A DNA stretch of 5,565 bases, taken from Candidatus Latescibacterota bacterium (GTDB lineage Bacteria > Latescibacterota > MVCY01). Below the pieces are notes generated by a model. The model did no database searches. It was not told the DNA's origin and saw only the letters and a program-made list of their open reading frames with translations. The translations under genes were made by a program, and so were the position numbers. The stretch spans positions 1 through 5,565 of the forward strand of contig DAOVPH010000111.1 in assembly GCA_030629295.1 (NCBI GenBank). Direction: 5' to 3'. Of the stretch, positions 1 to 5,429 are shown piece after piece; within the stretch, counting starts at the first letter, position 1; every line of letters starts with the position of its first letter.

Positions 1-924
1 GAATACCACCCTTATGATGGCAGTATCGATATAGTGAATTTAGATAAGACCTATCCTTATGAACAAGCTAAGGAATGGGTACTCAGGTCTATTAAACCAC
101 TGGGTAAAGATTATCAAGAGAAAATGAAAAAAGCTCTGACAGGTGGCTGGATTGACGTGTATGAAAATACTGGTAAACGTGCCGGTGCTTACTCAGCGAA
201 TGTCTATGGCGTTCACTCCTATATGTTGCTTAATTACAATGAGACATTAGATAATGTCTTTACGCTGGCGCATGAACTGGGTCATACTATGCATACCACC
301 CTTTCTGATGAAAATCAGCCTTTTGCCACAAGCGATTACACAATTTTTGTGGCAGAAGTCGCTTCGACGCTTAATGAACGGTTACTTCTCGATTATCTGC
401 TGGAGCGATGGGATGATCCGCAAGAACGTATTATGCTGCTAACCCAAGCTATGGATAACATTGTCGGCACTTTCTTTCTTCAAGTCATGTTCGCCGATTA
501 TGAACTACAAGTTCACCGTATTGTAGAACAAGGGCAACCTGTCACACCATCTACTTTGAATAAAGTAATATTAGACCTTTATGAAACATATTATGGCGAT
601 TCGATTACATTAGATAATCTGTATGAGGTACTTTGGGCTCGTATTCCCCATTTCTTCACTGTGCCCTATTATGTTTATCAGTATGCTACTTGTTTTGCTA
701 GTTCAGCTGAAATTTATAAGAATTTAACCACCGGATCAGAAATTCAGCGTAAAGAAACTCTGGAAAAATATTTAACGCTACTTAAGTCTGGAGGGAGTGA
801 TTATCCAATGGAACAACTCCGAAAGGCTGGCGTGGATTTGACAAAGCCTGAGCCAATTCAGGCGGTCATTGATCAACTTGGTAAGATGGTCAGTCAATTG
901 GAGAAGGAGGTGTCAAAGCTTTAG
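1..924 (+). CDS. pepF: Oligoendopeptidase F-like zinc metallopeptidase (peptidase family M3), 3' part
   Basis: This is a cytoplasmic metallopeptidase that cleaves oligopeptides, probably in peptide recycling. The frame is open from base 1, so the gene starts upstream; the GTG at 34 is an internal valine codon, not a credible start. The visible part is 307 residues, about half of the usual roughly 600 for this family. The zinc site is complete: HELGH at window residues 91-95 (bases 271-285) supplies two histidine ligands and the catalytic Glu92. The third ligand is Glu119 (base 355) in AEVASTLNE, which matches the family pattern AE-AST-NE. Further on, IPHFFTVPYYVYQYAT (about residues 215-230) is the conserved His/Tyr substrate-binding segment near the C-terminus. 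A Cys follows where I would expect Gly (YQYATC rather than YQYATG). The lysine- and glutamate-rich end and TAG stop look natural. I see no clear terminator before the tRNA promoter. The gene appears more AT-rich than secDF. M3 membership is secure; oligoendopeptidase F rather than a close M3B relative is very likely. Confidence 0.88.
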   Translation, partial: EYHPYDGSIDIVNLDKTYPYEQAKEWVLRSIKPLGKDYQEKMKKALTGGWIDVYENTGKRAGAYSANVYGVHSYMLLNYNETLDNVFTLAHELGHTMHTTLSDENQPFATSDYTIFVAEVASTLNERLLLDYLLERWDDPQERIMLLTQAMDNIVGTFFLQVMFADYELQVHRIVEQGQPVTPSTLNKVILDLYETYYGDSITLDNLYEVLWARIPHFFTVPYYVYQYATCFASSAEIYKNLTTGSEIQRKETLEKYLTLLKSGGSDYPMEQLRKAGVDLTKPEPIQAVIDQLGKMVSQLEKEVSKL

Positions 925-1012
925 GGTGGTGTGTTCGATTTGACCCCATAGGAATTGAAACGCGGCTAAAAGAACAGACGGTTGAACTTGTCCGTTCTCA
1001 AGCAAAAAGGTC

Positions 1013-1041
1013 TTGACAAAATACCATCAGTATTTTATACT
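1013..1041 (+). promoter_or_regulatory. Sigma70-type promoter of the tRNA-Arg/tRNA-His unit
   Basis: A perfect -35 box TTGACA (1013-1018) is followed by a 17-bp spacer and a -10 box TATACT (1036-1041), five of six bases matching TATAAT. The expected transcription start, 6-8 bases after the -10 box, falls at about 1047-1049, immediately before the first base of the tRNA-Arg gene at 1050. This is the best promoter match in the window and is suitable for a strongly expressed stable-RNA gene. Confidence 0.85.
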
Positions 1042-1049
1042 TACTTAAT

Positions 1050-1123
1050 GCGCCTGTAGCTCAGTTGGATAGAGCAGCGGACTTCTAATCCGCAGGTCGG
1101 GCGTTCGAGTCGCCCCAGGCGTG
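1050..1123 (+). tRNA. tRNA-Arg (anticodon TCT)
   Basis: A full cloverleaf can be drawn. The acceptor stem is 1050-1056 with 1116-1122 (GCGCCTG/CAGGCGT, one G-T pair at the end). The D-arm is GCTC/GAGC (1059-1062/1072-1075). The anticodon stem is GCGGA/TCCGC (1077-1081/1089-1093) with loop CTTCTAA. The variable loop has 5 bases, and the T-arm is GGGCG-TTCGAGT-CGCCC (1099-1115). The anticodon TCT at 1084-1086 reads AGA/AGG arginine codons. The discriminator base is G1123. The next bases are CTT, so the CCA end is not encoded and must be added by the CCA-adding enzyme. It is first in a two-tRNA transcript, 13 bases ahead of tRNA-His. Confidence 0.97.
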
Positions 1124-1136
1124 CTTTATGATTGAT

Positions 1137-1215
1137 GGTGAGTGTAGCTCAGTCTGGTTAGAGCACCAGGTTGTGGCCCTGGTGGCCGGGGGTTCAAGTC
1201 CCCTCACTCACCCCA
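1137..1215 (+). tRNA. tRNA-His (anticodon GTG), with encoded CCA
   Basis: The acceptor stem GTGAGTG (1138-1144) pairs perfectly with CACTCAC (1205-1211). The extra 5' base G1137 (position -1) faces discriminator C1212, the identity feature of bacterial tRNA-His. The D-arm is GCTC/GAGC (1147-1150/1161-1164). The anticodon stem is CCAGG/CCTGG (1166-1170/1178-1182) with loop TTGTGGC, giving anticodon GTG at 1173-1175. The T-arm GGGGG-TTCAAGT-CCCCT (1188-1204) contains one G-T pair. CCA is encoded at 1213-1215, unlike in the tRNA-Arg just upstream. An intrinsic terminator begins 8 bases later. Confidence 0.97.
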
Positions 1216-1222
1216 GAATGAG

Positions 1223-1259
1223 AAAGGCCCCGGTCTGTTTCAAAGGCCGGGGCCTTTTT
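1223..1259 (+). terminator. Intrinsic terminator of the tRNA unit
   Basis: An 11-bp perfect stem, AAAGGCCCCGG (1223-1233) with CCGGGGCCTTT (1247-1257), can be extended by three more pairs (one G-T) to leave a 7-base loop at 1237-1243. The stem is very GC-rich and runs into five T residues (1255-1259). Position and strength fit termination of the tRNA transcript. On the minus strand it has only a short T-run (three T), so it is mainly a plus-strand terminator. Confidence 0.92.
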
Positions 1260-1274
1260 AAGCCACATTCGCGA

Positions 1275-1538
1275 AACACCGAATGAACACTGAAGGAACC
1301 GAACAGGATAATGGTGAAGTTCAAATCTGGCTTAACCTATTTCTACAGTTAGCTTTTCGTAGACTACTATAGCGTTTCATTAAAAACTTGTCATTGCGAG
1401 CGTTAGCGAAGCAATCCCGTGGTCTAGTTTGTGAGCCTTCTTAGAGATTGCTTTGTCGCTTCGTTCCTCGCAATGACAGCGTAAAGGTTTTCATGAAACG
1501 TAATACTACCCTTACATATTCAGTGCCATTTCGGTGTT
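1275..1538. repeat. Imperfect inverted repeat interrupted by the 138-bp element
   Basis: The left arm is AACACCGAATGAACACTGAA (1275-1294). The right arm at 1519-1538, read on the minus strand, is AACACCGAAATGGCACTGAA, identical at 16 of 20 positions without gaps. A further related unit, GAACACTGAA read on the minus strand, lies just outside the right arm at about 1541-1550. The left arm is built from units of about 11 bp (CACCGAATGAA, CACTGAAGGAA). The 138-bp element with its 4-bp duplications (1364-1509) sits between the arms, so this repeat is probably older than that insertion. No coding capacity was recognised in the 1260-1619 gap. Confidence 0.6.
1368..1505 (+). mobile_element. 138-bp palindromic MITE-like element, copy 1
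   Basis: The element starts with TATAGCGTTTCAT and ends with ATGAAACGTAATA. These ends are inverted repeats matching at 11 of 13 positions. Inside them lie a second inverted pair, TGTCATTGCGAG (1389-1400) and CTCGCAATGACA (1467-1478), and a third around GCGAAGCAATC/GATTGCTTTGTCGC, so much of the element can fold into a hairpin. It has no open reading frame of note. CTAC occurs directly on both sides (1364-1367 and 1506-1509), consistent with a 4-bp target-site duplication. It is 134/138 identical to the reverse complement of 5114-5251. It must be moved by an enzyme encoded elsewhere. From memory, the TCATTGCGAG...GAAGCAATC core recurs in intergenic regions of many environmental bacterial genomes. 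Confidence 0.85.
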
Positions 1539-1619
1539 TTTCAGTGTTCAATTTTCCGGATACAGTTTCATCGAGGAGCAGGGAGATCTGTGCCCCCGCC
1601 TATTGCTGATAACTATATC

Positions 1620-4199
1620 TCAGACCGTTTTTTTTCTCGATTTTGCACGAGAAGAGACAGCAGTTGCCAACTTCGCCTGTTTCTTCCTCTCCACTTTGGC
1701 CTGCCATTCTACCAGGATAGGACTGACGATGTAAATAGAAGAATATGTCCCCACTACCACGCCGATTAACAGGGCGAAAGAGAAATCGTGAATCACCTCT
1801 CCTCCGAATAGAAACAGAGACAGTACTACTAAGATAGTAGTTAAAGATGTGATCATAGTTCGCCCTAAGGTTTCATTTATACAGCGGTTAATGATGTCGG
1901 GATATCTCTCCCTTTTGTAAAGTTTCAACCCCTCTCTGATTCGGTCAGAGACCACGATGGTGTCATTTAGAGAGTAGCCGACAATAGTAAGCAAGGCAGC
2001 CACAATGGTTAAGGAGAACTCTCTATTGAGCAGAGAGAATATCCCCATAGTGATCAGCACATCGTGAAACAGGGCGACGACAGCAGCTACGCCGAATTTG
2101 AACTCAAATCGTATGGCAACATAGATAAGCATCCCCAGCAGGGCGATCACCATCGCCTTGATGGCCTTTCCTTTCAATTCACTTCCAATCTTAGGCCCTA
2201 CCTTTTCCTGCCGCAGCAGCCACTCTTCTTCCTTGCCGGATAGCTCTGTCTTAAAGCTCTGTTTTAAAGTGCCTTTTATCGCCTCGGCTATCTCTGTGCC
2301 GGCCTCTCGTTCTCCCACTCTGATAAGCACATCATTGGGATCTCCCCATTCTTTAATCTCACTTTCTCTGAGATCTACAGTTCTTTCCTCTAATTGAACC
2401 TCGGCTAAGGACTCTCTTATCTCTTCTACAGGGATAGGGGTGCGAAAGTGAATGCCCAACAGGGTTCCACCAGTGAAGTCCAATCCCAGGTTAGGTCCTT
2501 TGTGTAGGGCAAGGGAAGATAGCCCCACCAAGATGGCTACCCCAGAGCCCAGAAGAACAGCGCGTCTTCTGTCGATAAATCTGAATCTTGTGCCCACAAA
2601 TGGAGCAAATTTCCCGATGTTCAATCTTTTGGCCCCGCGCCCAGTAATTAGCTCGAAGATGACTCTTGTCACCACTATGGCGGTGAACATACTGGCCAGG
2701 ATACCAATGGAGAGGGTCAGGGCGAATCCTCTTATGGGGCCGGTACCGAAGTAATAAAGCACCAAAGCGGCAATAAGAGTAGTTATGTTGGCGTCTAAGA
2801 TGGTTCTAAAGGCACGGGTGTAACCGTTATCGATAGCCACTCGAACGGTTTTGCCTGCTCTCAACTCCTCTCTGATTCTCTCGAAGATGAGCACATTGGC
2901 GTCTATTGCCATACCGATGGTGAGAATAAGTCCGGCCATACCGGGGAGGGTGAGGGTAGCGTGGAAGCCTGCCAGGACTCCCAGAATGAGCACTAAGTTT
3001 AACACGAGGGCCAAATCGGCGATTAGACCTGCTGCTCCATAGTAGAAGATCATAAAGGCGATGACTATAAGGAAACCGATAATGCCGGCACGAAGTCCGG
3101 TTCGGATGGAGTCGCTTCCCAGTGATGGCCCTATAGTTCGCTCCTCGATGATATTTAAGGGGGCAGGCAGGGCACCGGTTCGGAGCACAATAGCCAGGTC
3201 GGTGGCCTCTTCCAATGTGCCGCTGCCGGTGATAATGGAGCGGCCATTGCCGATCTTATCCAAGATCTCTGGGGCTGTGTGAACCTTGCCATCCAGAACA
3301 ATGGCCATCCGTTTGCCGATATTGGCACCTGTTAATCGGGAGAACAGCCTCACTCCTTCACTGGTAGTGGAAAACTCCACAACAGGCTGCCCTTCATATT
3401 GGCCGGTGCCGATGGTGGCACGGGCGTCCCCTACCATAGCTCCGGTCATCTCCGGTTGGGATTTCACATAGTATAGCGGATAAACCTGCTGTTCTGGTGG
3501 TCCTTCCGGTTGGTGTCCCAAGAGAAACTGAGCGTCCGCTGGAATAAGTTCCTGCACTTCAGGCCGAGCAAGGATGGCCTTCACTTTATAGATATTTTCA
3601 GTCGGAACACCGATTAAATGACCATATTTGACGAGCAACGATTGGAAAGGTCGAGTCTTAGTGGTCTCGCGGAAGAACTCAACAGTCTCTTCTTCCTCGG
3701 CAGTGGTGTCTGTCTGGGCCAGGAATCTGTCTATTTTGCTGAGCACAGGGGAGAGGTCATCGGCACTTTTAAGGAGTTTGAACTCCAGCAGAGCGGTCTC
3801 ACCGATTAACTTCTTCGCCCGACTGATATCCCGGAGCCCTGGCAGCTCAATAATTATTCTGTTGCCAGCCGCTTGCTGGATGATCGGCTCTGTCACCCCA
3901 AACTGATCTATCCTGTTTCTGATCACCCTGATAGCGCTTGCTACCGCTTTCTTGTGCTTTTCAGAAGGAACATCAGAAAGATCCGCCTCCAATACCAAGT
4001 GTGTTCCCCCCTGCAGATCGAGACCCAGTTTGATAGCATTAGCCTCCAGTTTCTCTAACTTACGGGATTCTTCCAGCCGTAGATGGGCTTTCTCCTTTTC
4101 CGAAAGAGTGTGCAGCTTAACTGTTGGGTAAATAGACCACAGCGAGGCAATGATCACAATGACAATAAGAACCGCCTTCCAGATCCAGCTTCTCCTCAT
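1620..4199 (-). CDS. secDF: Protein translocase subunit SecDF (fused SecD and SecF)
   Basis: This inner-membrane protein assists Sec-dependent export, using the proton motive force to pull substrates from SecYEG to the outer side. It is one 859-residue chain. The SecD half (about 1-515) has TM1 at 7-25, the motif LGLDLQGGTHLVLE (58-71), a large periplasmic P1 region (about 30-365) and five more membrane segments to about 516. TM4 carries GMAIDANVLIFERIREE with Asp433, equivalent to E. coli SecD Asp519. The SecF half (about 540-859) has TM7 at 548-566, LGLDFTGGTLL (571-581), a P4 region and five closing membrane segments. It carries VGYSLNDTIVVSDRIRE with Asp746, equivalent to SecF Asp213. Both proton-relay aspartates are present, so the pump should be active. 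The protein ends in a Lys/Arg-rich cytoplasmic tail. The ATG at 4199 has GGGAGA five bases upstream (4205-4210). The fusion is longer than Bacillus SecDF (about 740). No yajC is adjacent; pdxJ lies 180 bp upstream on the same strand. No clear terminator follows the TGA. Confidence 0.97.
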   Translation of the reverse strand: MRRSWIWKAVLIVIVIIASLWSIYPTVKLHTLSEKEKAHLRLEESRKLEKLEANAIKLGLDLQGGTHLVLEADLSDVPSEKHKKAVASAIRVIRNRIDQFGVTEPIIQQAAGNRIIIELPGLRDISRAKKLIGETALLEFKLLKSADDLSPVLSKIDRFLAQTDTTAEEEETVEFFRETTKTRPFQSLLVKYGHLIGVPTENIYKVKAILARPEVQELIPADAQFLLGHQPEGPPEQQVYPLYYVKSQPEMTGAMVGDARATIGTGQYEGQPVVEFSTTSEGVRLFSRLTGANIGKRMAIVLDGKVHTAPEILDKIGNGRSIITGSGTLEEATDLAIVLRTGALPAPLNIIEERTIGPSLGSDSIRTGLRAGIIGFLIVIAFMIFYYGAAGLIADLALVLNLVLILGVLAGFHATLTLPGMAGLILTIGMAIDANVLIFERIREELRAGKTVRVAIDNGYTRAFRTILDANITTLIAALVLYYFGTGPIRGFALTLSIGILASMFTAIVVTRVIFELITGRGAKRLNIGKFAPFVGTRFRFIDRRRAVLLGSGVAILVGLSSLALHKGPNLGLDFTGGTLLGIHFRTPIPVEEIRESLAEVQLEERTVDLRESEIKEWGDPNDVLIRVGEREAGTEIAEAIKGTLKQSFKTELSGKEEEWLLRQEKVGPKIGSELKGKAIKAMVIALLGMLIYVAIRFEFKFGVAAVVALFHDVLITMGIFSLLNREFSLTIVAALLTIVGYSLNDTIVVSDRIREGLKLYKRERYPDIINRCINETLGRTMITSLTTILVVLSLFLFGGEVIHDFSFALLIGVVVGTYSSIYIVSPILVEWQAKVERKKQAKLATAVSSRAKSRKKTV

Positions 4200-4262
4200 C
4201 GATCTCTCCCTTCTTGGATTTGGGTATTGAAGATTGATTCTTTCGTAATACGGTTAAATCTC

Positions 4263-4355
4263 GCCACCAAGACACAAAGAGCACAAAGAAAACAAAATGC
4301 CTAACTCTTCAATTATTAAAAGTATCTTTCTTTGTGTCCTTGGTGTCTTCGTGGC
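4263..4355. repeat. Imperfect inverted repeat in the pdxJ-secDF spacer
   Basis: The left arm 4263-4291 begins GCCACCAAGACACAAAG. The right arm 4327-4355, read on the minus strand, begins GCCACGAAGACACCAAG. The arms match at 25 of 29 positions and are separated by 35 AT-rich bases. Each arm is made of units of 8-9 bp (CACCAAGA, CACAAAGAG, CACAAAGAA; and CACGAAGA, CACCAAGGA, CACAAAGAA). It lies between the pdxJ stop and the secDF start. The long loop and lack of a following T-run make it a poor intrinsic terminator, though the transcript could fold here. From memory, similar CACGAAGACAC-type repeats occur between genes in many uncultured bacteria. Confidence 0.7.
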
Positions 4356-4379
4356 AAAATCGGCTTTATCGTTCAGGGC

Positions 4380-5096
4380 TTATCTGCGCACCAGTGCGAG
4401 CATTTCGCTGACTGCTCTTTCCAGTCCCACCAGCACTGCCCTGGCGATTATGGAATGGCCGATAGATACTTCCTCGATCTGCTTGATCTGAATGATACGG
4501 GAGACATTCTGGTAAGTAAGGCCGTGTCCGGAGTTGACTCCCAGGCCTAACTTTTCGCCGGCCATCGCCATGTCCCGTATCTTTTCCCACTGTTCTGTTT
4601 CTTGGGCGATGTCGGTGGCGTTGGCGTACTCGCCGCTGTGAAGCTCGATGTAGTCGGCACCGATCCGGGCTGACTCTCTCACCTGTTTCAGATCAGGGTC
4701 GACAAAGAGGCTGACTAAGATTTCACTGCTGTGAAGAGTTGAAATCGCCATCTGCAACTCCTTTGTCTTCTGAAGCACATCCAGTCCCCCCTCAGTGGTG
4801 AGTTCTTCTCTTTTTTCTGGCACCAAGGTGACCATATCGGGCATAATCTCTCGGGCGATATTGACCATCTCGTCTGTGGCAGCCATCTCCATATTGAGAT
4901 GCGTCTTGACCGTATGCCTCAACAGCTGCAGGTCACGGTCGTTTATGTGCCTGCGGTCCTCTCTCAGATGGACGGTGATACCATCAGCCCCAGCCAGCTC
5001 AACCAGGACGGCAGCAGCTACGGGATCTGGCTCCCTTGCTTTCCTCGCCTGACGAAGAGTAGCCACATGATCCACATTTACGCTTAGTTTGGGCAT
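4380..5096 (-). CDS. pdxJ: Pyridoxine 5'-phosphate synthase PdxJ
   Basis: PdxJ condenses 1-deoxy-D-xylulose 5-phosphate with 3-amino-2-oxopropyl phosphate to form pyridoxine 5'-phosphate, the ring-closing step of the DXP-dependent vitamin B6 pathway in the cytoplasm. The protein is 238 residues, the normal family length, and forms a TIM barrel working as an oligomer. Conserved segments are NVDHVATLRQAR (7-18), ADGITVHLREDRRHI (37-51), LNMEMA (67-72), LVPEKREELTTEGGLDV (91-107) and VNSGHGLTYQN (187-197). The catalytic residues known from E. coli (His45, Glu72, His193) correspond to His43, Glu70 and His191, all present. I chose the ATG at 5096 because translation starts with MPKLSVNVDH, as in homologues, and AGGAGG lies 9 bases upstream. 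Longer in-frame starts at 5126 and 5171 fall inside the inserted 138-bp element and add unconserved residues. Probably transcribed from the promoter at 5380-5408 and possibly together with secDF. Confidence 0.97.
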   Translation of the reverse strand: MPKLSVNVDHVATLRQARKAREPDPVAAAVLVELAGADGITVHLREDRRHINDRDLQLLRHTVKTHLNMEMAATDEMVNIAREIMPDMVTLVPEKREELTTEGGLDVLQKTKELQMAISTLHSSEILVSLFVDPDLKQVRESARIGADYIELHSGEYANATDIAQETEQWEKIRDMAMAGEKLGLGVNSGHGLTYQNVSRIIQIKQIEEVSIGHSIIARAVLVGLERAVSEMLALVRR

Positions 5097-5105
5097 AACC
5101 AAAAA

Positions 5106-5111
5106 CCTCCT
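5106..5111 (-). promoter_or_regulatory. Ribosome-binding site of pdxJ
   Basis: Read on the minus strand, 5111-5106 is AGGAGG, a full Shine-Dalgarno match, 9 bases before the ATG at 5096. It decides the start of pdxJ against the longer in-frame candidates. The 4-bp target duplication of the inserted element (5110-5113) overlaps its first two bases, so the insertion just spared this site. Confidence 0.9.
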
Positions 5112-5113
5112 AT

Positions 5114-5251
5114 TATTACGTTTCATGAAAACCTTTACGCTGTCATTGCGAGGAGCGAAGCGACAAAGCAATCTCTAACAAGCCTCACAAACTACACCAC
5201 GGGATTGCTTCGCTAACGCTCGCAATGACAAGTTTTTAATGAAACGCTATA
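5114..5251 (-). mobile_element. 138-bp palindromic MITE-like element, copy 2 (opposite orientation to copy 1)
   Basis: Read on the minus strand, it matches 1368-1505 over the full 138 bases with four substitutions (opposite copy-1 positions 1424, 1436, 1440 and 1464) and no gaps. Similarity ends abruptly at both borders. CTAT flanks both ends (5110-5113 and 5252-5255), a 4-bp duplication different from that of copy 1. It lies in the leader of pdxJ, between the promoter at 5380-5408 and the Shine-Dalgarno site. The pdxJ mRNA should therefore carry its hairpin directly before the ribosome-binding site. Confidence 0.87.
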
Positions 5252-5262
5252 CTATCAAACTT

Positions 5263-5341
5263 CACCGCAGAAACACAGAGATAACAGAAATCGCAGAGAA
5301 AAAGAGGATACTTCCCCCTTTATTTGGCTGCCTTCGCGGTG
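5263..5341. repeat. Degenerate periodic repeat in the pdxJ leader
   Basis: Bases 5263-5300 consist of purine-rich units of about 9-11 bp: CACCGCAGAAA, CACAGAGATAA, CAGAAATCG, CAGAGAAAA. A weak inverted partner, CACCGCGAAGG read on the minus strand, ends at 5341, giving at least 6 bp of perfect pairing (CACCGC/GCGGTG) plus three more pairs past a bulge. It resembles in style the repeats at 1275-1538 and 4263-4355, but the second arm is badly eroded. Confidence 0.4.
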
Positions 5342-5379
5342 TCCACAGGAAAGAAATTCGTGCGAATAGATTAAAATCC

Positions 5380-5408
5380 AAGATAATGCATAAGTGGCTG
5401 AAAGTCAA
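5380..5408 (-). promoter_or_regulatory. Probable sigma70-type promoter for pdxJ (and perhaps secDF)
   Basis: On the minus strand, TTGACT (5408-5403, five of six bases matching TTGACA) is followed by exactly 17 bp and TATCTT (5385-5380, four of six matching TATAAT). It lies 22 bases beyond the stop codon of the upstream minus-strand gene and points to pdxJ. The predicted start near 5373 gives a leader of about 275 bases, of which 142 are the inserted element plus one target-site copy. The call rests on sequence match and position only. Confidence 0.6.
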
Positions 5409-5429
5409 CACAAATTGTCCCCTGCACCA

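Noticed and set aside
970..1000. Terminator hairpin after pepF around AGAACAGACGG/CCGTTCT
   Set aside because: The pairing needs bulges and is not followed by a T-run.
1368..1505. REP/BIME element mobilised by an HUH (TnpA-REP) transposase
   Set aside because: Both copies carry matching 4-bp direct flanks, which HUH enzymes do not produce.
1368..1505. TA-target (IS630/mariner-type) element, since both ends carry TA
   Set aside because: The terminal TA is conserved in both copies, but the copy-specific matching flanks (CTAC, CTAT) lie outside it and better explain the insertion as a 4-bp duplication. A TA target cannot be fully excluded with two copies.
1534..1734. Plus-strand open frame of 66 codons over the secDF 3' end
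   Set aside because: It overlaps the end of secDF on the other strand, has no family resemblance and no ribosome-binding site.
4263..4355. Intrinsic terminator of pdxJ
   Set aside because: The loop is 35 bases, the arms are poor in GC and imperfect, and no T-run follows on the minus strand.
4297..4550. Plus-strand frames of 64 and 72 codons beginning in the 4263-4355 repeat
   Set aside because: They are antisense to pdxJ and start in repeat sequence; no supporting signals.
4263..5300. CRISPR array
   Set aside because: The repeats are 8-11-bp degenerate units without spacers of constant length.
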